Source of the DNA: DATBFX01 sp034667245
GTDB taxonomy: Bacteria; Chloroflexota; Chloroflexia; Thermomicrobiales; UBA6265
Length of the DNA: 6,014 bases
Assembly (NCBI GenBank): GCA_034667245.1
Contig: JAXDKI010000285.1
Location: forward strand, 1 to 6,014
Direction of reading: 5' to 3'
The notes beneath the pieces were generated by a model. The model had not been told where the DNA came from. It saw only the letters and a program-made list of their open reading frames with translations, and did no database searches. The first letter of the stretch is position 1, and every line of letters starts with the position of its first letter. Shown here piece by piece: positions 1-5,852 of the stretch. Made by a program: the position numbers and the translations under genes.

Positions 1-512
1 ATGACGTTGTTGATCCCCGGTCCGAGGATGGCGACGATGCCGATCGCGAGCAGCAACCACGGGAAGGCGAGAAGGATGTCGGTCAGCCGCATGATGAGCT
101 GGTCGGTCGCGCCGCCGTAGTAACCGGCTGCCAAGCCGGCCGCGACGCCGAGGATGAGGGCAAAGACGACCGGCAGGAGGCCGACCCGGAGTGCGACCCG
201 GCTGCCGTAGACGACGCGGCTGAGGGTGTCGCGGCCGAACTCGTCGGTGCCCAGCGGGTAGTCGCGGCTCGGCGCCTTGAGCTTGTTGATGAACGACTGG
301 TCGGTTGGCGAGTGGGGCGCGATCGCGGGAGCGAAGATGGCCACCAGGATCAGGACGACGATGATCGCCAGGCCAGCGACGGCCGCCTTGTCGTGCCGCA
401 AGCGTCGTGCGGCGTCGCCCCAGAGGCTGGTCTGCCGCCGGGCCGTCTGCTCCAGGGCCGGAGCCGATAGCCGATAGCCGATAGCCGGTAGTGATTCGTC
501 GCGTTGCGCCAT
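1..512 (-). CDS. dppC: DppC/OppC-type peptide ABC transporter permease, truncated at window edge
   Basis: This is the inner-membrane permease that pairs with DppB to form the channel of an oligopeptide/dipeptide importer. The first 170 residues are visible and the frame is open through base 1, so roughly the C-terminal 40% is missing. The cytoplasmic tail is residues 1-44, and TM1 is about 45-65 (AGLAIIVVLILVAIFAPAIA, the OppC N-terminal domain). The family signature PLGTDEFGRDTLSRVVYGSR is at 86-105. Further membrane segments are at about 108-130 and 145-165 in the permease domain. The ATP-binding EAA loop would be in the missing part. The start at 512 is chosen because GAGGAA lies about 5 bases upstream. 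Residues 10-19 (AIGYRLSAPA) are encoded by one arm of a heptamer inverted repeat, so the tail carries repeat-derived sequence. The gene lies 69 bases after dppB and is presumably co-transcribed with it. The family assignment is firm; the actual substrate is inferred. Confidence 0.93.
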   Translation of the reverse strand, partial: MAQRDESLPAIGYRLSAPALEQTARRQTSLWGDAARRLRHDKAAVAGLAIIVVLILVAIFAPAIAPHSPTDQSFINKLKAPSRDYPLGTDEFGRDTLSRVVYGSRVALRVGLLPVVFALILGVAAGLAAGYYGGATDQLIMRLTDILLAFPWLLLAIGIVAILGPGINNV

Positions 513-576
513 GATTCCTCAATGGCAGCCGTCTGGCCTGCCGGATCTCCTATCGGCTATCGGCTATCGGCTCCGG
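458..576. repeat. Perfect 27-bp heptamer inverted repeat flanking the dppC start
   Basis: The arms at 458-484 and 550-576 are exact reverse complements over 27 bases, separated by 65 bases. Each arm is built of three tandem 7-base units: GCCGATA at 463-483 (with a diverged fourth unit at 484-490) and TATCGGC at 551-571. Each arm also has a CCGGA/TCCGG cap at its outer end. In the minus-strand transcript the first arm lies between the dppB stop and the dppC Shine-Dalgarno. The second arm is inside the dppC reading frame. The Shine-Dalgarno and AUG would therefore sit in the loop of a very stable hairpin. Within the loop, 508-512 and 522-526 can form a further 5-bp stem that includes the AUG. 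Confidence 0.92.
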
Positions 577-581
577 GCTGC

Positions 582-1586
582 CTATCCGTAATGGATACGC
601 GGGTCCAAGAAGGCGTAGATGAGATCGACTGCCAGGTTGATGAGGACGAAGAGGATAGCGATGAGAAGGACGACGGCCTGGATGACCGGGTAGTCGCGGG
701 CACCGATCGCGGTGACGACGTAGCGGCCGACGCCCGGCCGGGCGAAGACGGTCTCGGTCAGGAAGGCGCCGGAGAGGAGGCCGCCGAACTGGAGACCGAT
801 CACGGTCACAACCGGGATGAGCGCATTCTTCAGGGCGTGGCGGGCGACGACGAGGCGTTCTCGTAGCCCCTTCGCGCGGGCGGTCCGGAGGTAGTCCTGA
901 CCGAGCACCTCCAGCATCGAGGAGCGGGTCATGCGGGCGACGATCGCCATCGGGATCGTCGAGAGGACGAAGGCCGGCAGGAGCAGGTGGTTGAGACTGG
1001 AGCGGAGGGCGGGCCAGTTGCCGGTCAGGATGCTGTCGGTGACGTAGCCGTAGGTGATGTGGCGGAGCTTGATCCCGCTGTCGAGGATGCCGGCGATCGG
1101 GAAGATGCCGAGCCGGAAGCTGAGAAGATAGATCAGGACGATCCCGGCCCAGTAGACCGGCATGCTGATCCCGAGCAGGGCGACGATCATCGAGCCGTAG
1201 TCGAGGGCGGTGTTTCGCCGCGTGGCCGCGACGACGCCGAGGGGAATACCGACGAGTAGCGCAATGATCAGCGCGGCAAGGCTCAGTTCGATGGTCGCGC
1301 CGAAGAACTGGCGCAGCTCCTTCCCCACCGGTTGGTGGGTGCGAAGCGAGCGGCCGAAGTCGAGCGTTACGGCCGACTTTACGAAGTAGGCGTACTGGAC
1401 CGGCATGGGCCGGTTCAGCCCATAGGCCTCCCGGATCTTCTCGATCTGCTGGGCGGTCGCCTTCTCCCCGGCCAGGGCGATGGCGGGGTCACCGGGGATC
1501 AGTTGCAGCAAGACAAAGACGGCGGTCAGGATGCCGATCAGTGTCGGCACCACCAGGACGAGCCGGCGGAGGATGTAGCGGGTCAT
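582..1586 (-). CDS. dppB: DppB/OppB-type peptide ABC transporter permease
   Basis: This is a complete 334-residue integral membrane permease, of normal family length, forming half of the translocation channel of a peptide importer. The N-terminus MTRYILRRLVLVVPTLIGIL is the typical TM1 of the family. It is followed by LIPGDPA (29-35), the YGLNRPMPVQY stretch (55-65) and FGRSLRT (77-83). Membrane segments then lie at about 98-122, 132-158, 199-220, 258-282 and 303-326. The cytoplasmic loop DYLRTARAKGLRERLVVARH (231-250) is the EAA loop that docks on the ATPase subunit. The protein ends in the usual FLDPRIHYG. The start at 1586 has only a weak GAAGG-like site upstream. The gene sits 93 bases after the binding-protein gene and 69 bases before dppC, all on the same strand, indicating one operon. 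OppB, DppB, GsiC and NikB types cannot be separated by sequence alone here. Confidence 0.96.
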   Translation of the reverse strand: MTRYILRRLVLVVPTLIGILTAVFVLLQLIPGDPAIALAGEKATAQQIEKIREAYGLNRPMPVQYAYFVKSAVTLDFGRSLRTHQPVGKELRQFFGATIELSLAALIIALLVGIPLGVVAATRRNTALDYGSMIVALLGISMPVYWAGIVLIYLLSFRLGIFPIAGILDSGIKLRHITYGYVTDSILTGNWPALRSSLNHLLLPAFVLSTIPMAIVARMTRSSMLEVLGQDYLRTARAKGLRERLVVARHALKNALIPVVTVIGLQFGGLLSGAFLTETVFARPGVGRYVVTAIGARDYPVIQAVVLLIAILFVLINLAVDLIYAFLDPRIHYG

Positions 1587-1604
1587 GGTCGCCTTCGGCG
1601 AGCG

Positions 1605-1672
1605 GGCAGAGGGCAGATGGCCGACGGCAGAACGTTTCGAACTCTTCTGCCCTCTGCCGTCTGCCTACTGCC
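1605..1672. repeat. Imperfect heptamer hairpin between binding-protein gene and dppB
   Basis: Arms 1605-1632 and 1645-1672 pair at 23 of 28 positions around a 12-base loop. Each arm is four 7-base units: GGCAGAG, GGCAGAT, GGCCGAC, GGCAGAA on the left, and TTCTGCC, CTCTGCC, GTCTGCC, TACTGCC on the right. The innermost seven base pairs are perfect. It occupies most of the 93-base gap between the binding-protein stop and the dppB start. There is no T-run after it on the minus strand, so it is not a standard intrinsic terminator. Partial termination or protection of the upstream mRNA 3' end is possible (inference), which would give more binding protein than permease. Confidence 0.85.
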
Positions 1673-1679
1673 CTCTCCG

Positions 1680-3353
1680 TTACGCTTTCTTCACCCCAGC
1701 CAGGTAGTAGATGTAGGTTGGCTGGAGTTGAAAGTCGGTGACGGTGGTGCGGACGACGACCTGGTGCTTCTGATAGCCGAGGAAGACCCAGGGGGCGTCG
1801 TCGACGATCATCTGCTCGGCCTGGTGGTAGAGCTCGGTGCGCTGTGCCTGGTCGCTGATCTCCTGCGCCTGGAGGAGCAGTGCCTCGACCTCCGGGTTGT
1901 CGTACCAACTGGTATTGGCGCCGCCCCAGTTCGCTTTGCCGAGCAGGGCGTAAAGGAAGTTGTCCGGGTCGCCGTTGTCGCCCTGCCAGCCGGAGAGGGA
2001 GACCTGGAACTTGTCGGCGCGGCGGTCGGCGCGATACTGCGTCCACTCCTCGGTCTGGATTTCGGCTTCGACCCCGACCTGCTTCCAATATTCCTGGATT
2101 GCGGTGCCGAGACGGTCGCCGGCCGGGTTGTAGCCGCGGGCGACGGTGTAGACCATGAAGGTGAACTTCAGCGGATTGGCTTCGCTGTACCCGGCGGTCG
2201 TGAGCAGCTCCTTCGCCTTCGCGGAATCGAACGGGTAGCTCTTCAACTCGGGATTGTAGGCCCAGTCGCTCGGGGGCAGGACGCCGCCGGCAGCGACCAT
2301 GCCGCCGTCGTAGAGACCCTGCGAGAGTTCTTCCTTGTTGACGGCATAGTTGAGCGCCTGCCGGACCTCTTTACTCGTGAACGGTTCCTTGCGTACGTTG
2401 AACTCGACGTTGTTCGTGTTCAGTCCGGCGTCCTCGACGATCTGGAGGTCGGCGTTGTCACGCGCTTTCTTGACGTCGTCGGGAGTGAGGAAGAGGGCGA
2501 TGTCGATCTCGCCCGTCTCGACCTGTTGCAGTCGGGTCGAGCTCTCTGGACCGACCTTGAAGACGACCTTGCCGACGGAAGGCGCGCCGCCCCAATAGTT
2601 CGGATTGGCGGTCAGCGTCAACTGACTGTCCCGTGTCCAATCGTCCGGACTGGCGAGCATGAAGGCGCCGGTGCCGGAGGGATTGACGCTGAGGTCGAGC
2701 GCGTACTGCTGAATCGCCTTCGGGCTCGGAACGCCGAAGATCGGGATCGCCAGATTGGCGAGGAGCGGCGAAAAGGGTTTCGGGAGGGTGAAGGTGACGG
2801 TGGCGTCGTCGACCTTGGCGACTTCGCTGACCAGATCGGTGAGGAAGCCGGCCATGTACGGCATCTTGGTCGCGTCGAACTGGCTACCCGGTGCGCCCTC
2901 TTTGATCGAGTTGTACCAGGTGATGACGGCGTCGGCGTTGAACGGGGTGCCGTCGTGGTAGGTGACGCCCTGGCGGAGGTGGAAGGTGTAGGTCAGCCCT
3001 TCCTCGGAGATGTCCCAGCTTTCGGCCAGACCCGGCCGGAGGTTCGCGCTGCCGAGCTCGTAGAGGACGAGGCAGTCGTAGACATTGGCGTTGGCGAAGT
3101 ACGCTTCCTGGGTGTTCGCTTGGCGCGGGTCGAGATGGTCGATGTCGGTGCTGATGCCGACGAGAAGCCCTGTTCCTTCCTGGGCGCGCACCCAGCGGGA
3201 GGAGACTGCCCCGCCGCCGCCGGCCATCGCCGCGCCGGGTAGGGCGGCCGCAAGCGCCGGTGCGGCAGCGACGACGCCCGATCGTTTCAGTAGCGCGCGG
3301 CGGTCGAGTCGTGTCGGGAACCCCTGAGCTTGAGCGCGATCCTGGTTCGCCAT
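1680..3353 (-). CDS. Tat-exported family-5 peptide-binding protein (DppA-like) of ABC importer
   Basis: This is the extracytoplasmic solute-binding protein (SBP_bac_5 family) that captures peptide and delivers it to the DppB/DppC-type permeases encoded just downstream. It has 557 residues. The start at 3353 is chosen over an open frame reaching 3545 because AGGAGGAGG lies 6 bases upstream and a signal peptide begins there. RLDRRALLKR (15-24) is a twin-arginine motif, followed by an Ala-rich hydrophobic segment to AMA at 42-44. Family hallmarks are LAESWDISEEGLTYTFHLRQ (109-128), YHDGTPFNADAV (132-143), NPSGTGAF (224-231), NPNYWGGAP (250-258) and VRQALNYAVNKEEL (330-343). GWQGDNGDPDNFLYAL (455-470) closely resembles the ligand-site loop of dipeptide-binding DppA. 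There is no lipobox cysteine; the only Cys is residue 94. Peptide specificity is likely, but related proteins bind other solutes such as nickel, opines or sugars. Confidence 0.95.
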   Translation of the reverse strand: MANQDRAQAQGFPTRLDRRALLKRSGVVAAAPALAAALPGAAMAGGGGAVSSRWVRAQEGTGLLVGISTDIDHLDPRQANTQEAYFANANVYDCLVLYELGSANLRPGLAESWDISEEGLTYTFHLRQGVTYHDGTPFNADAVITWYNSIKEGAPGSQFDATKMPYMAGFLTDLVSEVAKVDDATVTFTLPKPFSPLLANLAIPIFGVPSPKAIQQYALDLSVNPSGTGAFMLASPDDWTRDSQLTLTANPNYWGGAPSVGKVVFKVGPESSTRLQQVETGEIDIALFLTPDDVKKARDNADLQIVEDAGLNTNNVEFNVRKEPFTSKEVRQALNYAVNKEELSQGLYDGGMVAAGGVLPPSDWAYNPELKSYPFDSAKAKELLTTAGYSEANPLKFTFMVYTVARGYNPAGDRLGTAIQEYWKQVGVEAEIQTEEWTQYRADRRADKFQVSLSGWQGDNGDPDNFLYALLGKANWGGANTSWYDNPEVEALLLQAQEISDQAQRTELYHQAEQMIVDDAPWVFLGYQKHQVVVRTTVTDFQLQPTYIYYLAGVKKA

Positions 3354-3519
3354 CTGGGTCCTCCTCCTGTCTCGCCTCGGGCACGCACCATCGCGTACCG
3401 GTCGGGCGATTTGCGTGGATGACGGAATCCTGCCACTATGCCGCCGTCGCTTCAAGCCGTTCGGTCGATGACGCCGCTCACGCCGTAGTGATGCCCGATA
3501 CAACACGGAGGCAGGCACG
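3354..3519 (-). promoter_or_regulatory. Leader and presumed promoter region of the peptide importer operon
   Basis: This is a 166-base gap between the terminator of the yeaQ-type gene and the binding-protein start. The operon promoter should lie here because the upstream unit is terminated. The best sigma-70-like pair I see on the minus strand is TTGAAG (3455-3450) and CAGGAT (3432-3427) with 17-base spacing. The -10 match is poor, so I do not assign it as the promoter. I see no riboswitch-like fold or small ORF. Confidence 0.4.
3360..3368 (-). promoter_or_regulatory. Strong Shine-Dalgarno of the binding-protein gene
   Basis: On the minus strand this reads AGGAGGAGG, 6 bases before the ATG at 3353. 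It fixes the start codon within a much longer open frame that extends upstream to 3545 and crosses the terminator of the preceding gene. Confidence 0.85.
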
Positions 3520-3549
3520 AAAAAGGATGCACCGATGAGGTGCACCCTT
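3520..3549 (-). terminator. Intrinsic terminator of the yeaQ-type gene
   Basis: On the minus strand an 11-pair stem with one internal mismatch forms between 3549-3539 and 3533-3523, with a 5-base loop (3534-3538). Five T residues follow, corresponding to the A-run at 3520-3524 on the plus strand, which overlaps the stem base. It lies 32 bases after the stop codon of the GlsB/YeaQ-type gene and is oriented to end that transcript. It separates that gene from the importer operon. Confidence 0.85.
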
Positions 3550-3581
3550 CCGCCGGGACTCCTGTTGTTGGATCGGCGGCG

Positions 3582-3845
3582 TCAGACCGCGCGTTTGCCG
3601 GTCAGCGCCCCGAGCCCGAAGGCCACGATCAGCGCGCCGACAACGGCGACGATGAGGCTACCGACGTTGAAGCCGGCGTCGAAGCCATCGCCCGTGATCA
3701 GACCCCAGAGGAAACCACCGACGATCGCGCCGACGATTCCCATCACGATGTTCAGGACCCAGCCCTGCTCGGCGTCAGTCCCGGCGATCTTACTGGCGAT
3801 CCAACCAGCCAGCGCGCCGAGAACGATCCACGCAATGATGCCCAT
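3582..3845 (-). CDS. GlsB/YeaQ/YmgE family small membrane protein (transglycosylase-associated family)
   Basis: This is an 87-residue hydrophobic protein of normal family length. Three membrane segments are visible: about 2-20 (GIIAWIVLGALAGWIASKI), 29-50 (WVLNIVMGIVGAIVGGFLWGLI) and 61-82. All are rich in Gly and Ala at helix-packing spacing. The short loop around TDAEQGW between the first two segments and the G-I-x-G-A-x-x-G-G-F/W-L pattern are family hallmarks. The family is often called transglycosylase-associated, but its biochemical role is not established; members are commonly induced by stress. The start at 3845 has AAGGAGG 11 bases upstream, a slightly long spacing. The gene is a single unit with its own terminator and a candidate sigma-54 promoter upstream. 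It is divergent from the kinase gene. Confidence 0.93.
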   Translation of the reverse strand: MGIIAWIVLGALAGWIASKIAGTDAEQGWVLNIVMGIVGAIVGGFLWGLITGDGFDAGFNVGSLIVAVVGALIVAFGLGALTGKRAV

Positions 3846-3870
3846 GTCCGTTCGTTCCTCCTTGTCTGTG

Positions 3871-3883
3871 AACCGGTCCGGTT
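3871..3883. promoter_or_regulatory. 13-base palindrome in the yeaQ-type leader (candidate operator)
   Basis: AACCGG-T-CCGGTT is a perfect 6-bp inverted repeat with a one-base centre, placed 25 bases upstream of the ATG and just upstream of the Shine-Dalgarno. It could be a repressor site or, in RNA, a short strained stem. Function is inferred from position only. Confidence 0.35.
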
Positions 3884-3942
3884 TCGCGACGACGCCGGCG
3901 GTCAGCGGGCGCCGCGTCTACGTCGTCCCGCCTGCCAAAAGG

Positions 3943-3958
3943 GCAAGAAGCGTGCCAA
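3943..3958 (-). promoter_or_regulatory. Candidate sigma-54 (-24/-12) promoter for the yeaQ-type gene
   Basis: On the minus strand the bases read TTGGCACG-CTTC-TTGC, an exact match to the core sigma-54 consensus TGGCACG-N4-TTGC, with the GG and GC pairs at the required spacing. Transcription would begin near 3931, giving a leader of about 86 bases before the ATG at 3845. This would imply an RpoN sigma factor and an enhancer-binding activator elsewhere in the genome, neither of which can be seen here. An exact match by chance in a window of this size is unlikely but possible. Confidence 0.5.
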
Positions 3959-4160
3959 AGAATGGACTGCTGCACCTGCAGACTCCGAAGGCGTCCATTG
4001 AGCGCATACCGGGAAACGGAATCCGAGGATGCCCGTCGCGCGTGAAAGAGAGGAATGGCAGGGGCGGAGGCTTACCTTCGGGCAGATGTGGCGAAGACGC
4101 TGTGCCAGTATCATGGTCACGACGCGCCGCGATTGGGACGGCGCCGGGTGTCGACTGGTG

Positions 4161-4186
4161 CGATCCTCCCCACCCCGGAGGAGTCG
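4161..4186 (+). promoter_or_regulatory. Hairpin sequestering the Shine-Dalgarno of the histidine kinase gene
   Basis: GGAGGAG at 4177-4183, 4 bases before the ATG at 4188, is the kinase ribosome binding site. Bases 4164-4169 (TCCTCC) pair perfectly with 4177-4182 across a 7-base loop. Bases 4161-4163 pair with 4184-4186 after a single bulged G at 4183. The full 9-bp stem covers the whole ribosome binding site. This is a direct reading of complementarity; translational control by it is inference. Confidence 0.6.
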
Positions 4187-4187
4187 A

Positions 4188-5852
4188 ATGCCCTCACCGA
4201 TCAGATTGTTCTCCAACCCAGCCGGCGGCAAAGACTTCGCCGCCATCCTCGACCACGTCGCGGACGGCGTGTCTTTTCAGGACGCCAGCGGTCGCCTCGT
4301 CTATGCCAACACGGCGGCGGCCGAGGCCCTCGGTTTCGCGTCGCGTGAGGAGCTGCTGGCGGCACCGCTGGCGGACGTGCGTGCCAAGTACGTCATCCTC
4401 GACGAGGACGGTGCGCCCGTCCCGCTTGAGCGGCTGCCCGGACGGCGGGCGCTGGCGGGCGAGGCGGAGCCCGAGATGACGGTGCGGTTTCGGGTCCTCG
4501 CGACCGGGGAGGAGCACTGGTCGAGTTTGCGGGCGACGGCGATCCGCGACCCCGACGGTGGGATCCGCGGTGTCGTTAACGTCTGGCACGACGTGACCGC
4601 GCTGAAGCGAAACGAGGCGACGCAGCGTCTGCTGGCCGAGGCGGGAGCGGCGCTCGCGGGCTCGCTCGACGTCGAGGCGACGCTGGCGGCGGTGGCGAGG
4701 ATGGCGGTGCCGGCGCTGGCGGACTGGTGTGTGGTCTTCCTGGTCGACGAGGAGCGGGTAATAAGGCGGGTCGAGCTGGCCGCGGCCGATCCGGCGCGGG
4801 AGGTGCTGCTGCGGCAGATCCAGGATCGCTTCCCACCGGCATGGGACGGACCGCTGCCGGCGGCGCGGGCGATCCGGACCGGTGAGCCGGTCGTCACCGC
4901 GGAGGCGAACACCGGCTGGCTGGCGGAGTACACCGGGGACGAGGAGTATCGCAGGCTGGCGAGGGAGATCGGGTTGCGGTCGGCGCTGGCGGTTCCGCTC
5001 GCGGCGCGTGGTCGCACGCTCGGCGCGCTCAGTTTCGGGGCGGCGACGCGGGGACGGTTCGGATCGGCGGAGGTGGCGGTAGCCGAGGAACTGGCACGGC
5101 GGGCGGCGCTGGCGGTCGACAACGCCCGGTTGTACGCCGAGGCCCAGGCGGCGGTTGCGGCGCGGGACCGGTTTCTCTCGATCGCCGCGCACGAGCTGCG
5201 CACGCCGATCGCCGTCACGAAGGCCTTCGCCGAATTGTTGGCGCGGGAGCAGGCGCGAGGGACGCCCTCGCCGGAGCGCGTCGCGCACCTGGTCGATCGG
5301 ATCGTCGGTGGGGCGGATCGGCTCGACCAGCTGACGCAGGAACTGCTCGACGTGGCCCGCCTCCGTCTGGGCCAACTCCCGCTACAACCGGAGCCGCTCG
5401 ATCTGACGGCGCTGGCCCGTGAGGTCGTCGAGCGCCATCGGGAACGGGCTGCCGAGACCCACCACGTGGTCGTCGAGGTCGACGGCCCATGCCCGGTGAT
5501 GGCCGATCCGGACCGAATCGAACAGGTGCTGGTCAATCTGGTTGAGAACGCGCTCAAGTACTCGCCGGCGGGCGGGACGGTGCGGGTGTCGGTCGCGCAC
5601 GAGGGGGATGGCGTGCGCGTGAGCGTTGCCGACGAGGGGATCGGGTTGCCGGCGGGGGTGAATGAGGCGATCTTCGCCCCGTTCGGGCGGGCAGCGAACG
5701 CCGCCGAGAGCGGTATCCCCGGGCTCGGGTTGGGTCTCTACATCGGCCGCTCGTTCGTCGAGCGGCACGGCGGGCGGATCTGGGCGGAGAGCCCGGGCGA
5801 GGGCCGCGGGACGACGGTGTCGTTCTGGCTGCCCTGCCAACAGAGTGAGTAG
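4188..5852 (+). CDS. Soluble PAS-GAF sensor histidine kinase
   Basis: This is a 554-residue two-component sensor kinase that should autophosphorylate on a conserved His and pass the phosphate to a response regulator. In order it has a PAS domain (about 15-138, from ILDHVADGVSFQDASGRLVYAN to VWHDVTALKR), a GAF domain (about 158-316, with ADWCVVFLVDEE and LRSALAVPLAARGRTLGALSF) and a HisKA domain with H-box FLSIAAHELRTPI (His335). The HATPase follows, with N-box NLVENALKYSP (450-460), G1 DEGIGL (482-487), F-box IFAPFGRA (495-502) and G2 GLGLGLYI (512-519). All catalytic motifs are intact. There is no membrane segment or signal peptide, so it should sense an intracellular cue. The start at 4188 is preferred over an in-frame ATG at 4029 because of the GGAGGAG site and because the extra 53 residues are low-quality basic sequence. 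No partner regulator is adjacent in the window. Confidence 0.95.
   Translation: MPSPIRLFSNPAGGKDFAAILDHVADGVSFQDASGRLVYANTAAAEALGFASREELLAAPLADVRAKYVILDEDGAPVPLERLPGRRALAGEAEPEMTVRFRVLATGEEHWSSLRATAIRDPDGGIRGVVNVWHDVTALKRNEATQRLLAEAGAALAGSLDVEATLAAVARMAVPALADWCVVFLVDEERVIRRVELAAADPAREVLLRQIQDRFPPAWDGPLPAARAIRTGEPVVTAEANTGWLAEYTGDEEYRRLAREIGLRSALAVPLAARGRTLGALSFGAATRGRFGSAEVAVAEELARRAALAVDNARLYAEAQAAVAARDRFLSIAAHELRTPIAVTKAFAELLAREQARGTPSPERVAHLVDRIVGGADRLDQLTQELLDVARLRLGQLPLQPEPLDLTALAREVVERHRERAAETHHVVVEVDGPCPVMADPDRIEQVLVNLVENALKYSPAGGTVRVSVAHEGDGVRVSVADEGIGLPAGVNEAIFAPFGRAANAAESGIPGLGLGLYIGRSFVERHGGRIWAESPGEGRGTTVSFWLPCQQSE

Larger units (their letters stand above)
3846..4187. other. 342-base divergent intergenic region
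   Basis: This region separates the yeaQ-type gene (leftward) from the histidine kinase gene (rightward), and it must hold the promoters of both unless the kinase starts further upstream. For the leftward gene I see the Shine-Dalgarno (3863-3857), a 13-base palindrome (3871-3883), a sigma-54-type promoter (3958-3943) and a small CTGCA-N2-TGCAG palindrome (3970-3981) just beyond it. For the rightward gene I see no convincing sigma-70 promoter, but there is a hairpin over its ribosome binding site. The open frames crossing the region in both directions have no family resemblance that I recognise, and I treat them as chance. Confidence 0.6.

Noticed and set aside
504..866. 120-residue plus-strand frame whose N-terminus contains IGYRLSAP like the dppC tail
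   Set aside because: The resemblance is produced by the inverted repeat being read on the opposite strand; the rest is antisense to dppB and acidic low-complexity.
1332..3242. 636-residue open frame on the plus strand antisense to the binding-protein gene
   Set aside because: It lies wholly opposite strongly supported genes. Its protein is a low-complexity mirror (Asp/Val/Gly/Leu-rich) typical of antisense frames in GC-rich DNA, with no recognisable domain.
3354..3545. N-terminal extension of the binding protein to an ATG at 3545
   Set aside because: The extension is Arg-rich, crosses the upstream terminator, and precedes a clear Shine-Dalgarno plus Tat signal peptide starting at 3353.
4011..4037. 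ECF-sigma-like pair GGGAAAC-N16-CGTC upstream of the kinase
   Set aside because: The motifs are short and expected by chance in GC-rich DNA. There is no second example in the window, and it would imply a leader of about 145 bases.
4029..4187. Upstream in-frame ATG for the kinase at 4029
   Set aside because: The 53 extra residues look non-domain and basic, and the ATG at 4188 has a strong ribosome binding site.
3902..4246. 114-residue minus-strand open frame crossing the divergent intergenic region
   Set aside because: It overlaps the kinase start, has no recognisable domain, has mixed composition, and runs through the candidate sigma-54 promoter.
4194..5557. Long minus-strand open frames (393 and 418 residues) opposite the kinase
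   Set aside because: Arg/Ser/Ala-rich antisense products with no motifs; the plus strand encodes an intact kinase with every catalytic box.
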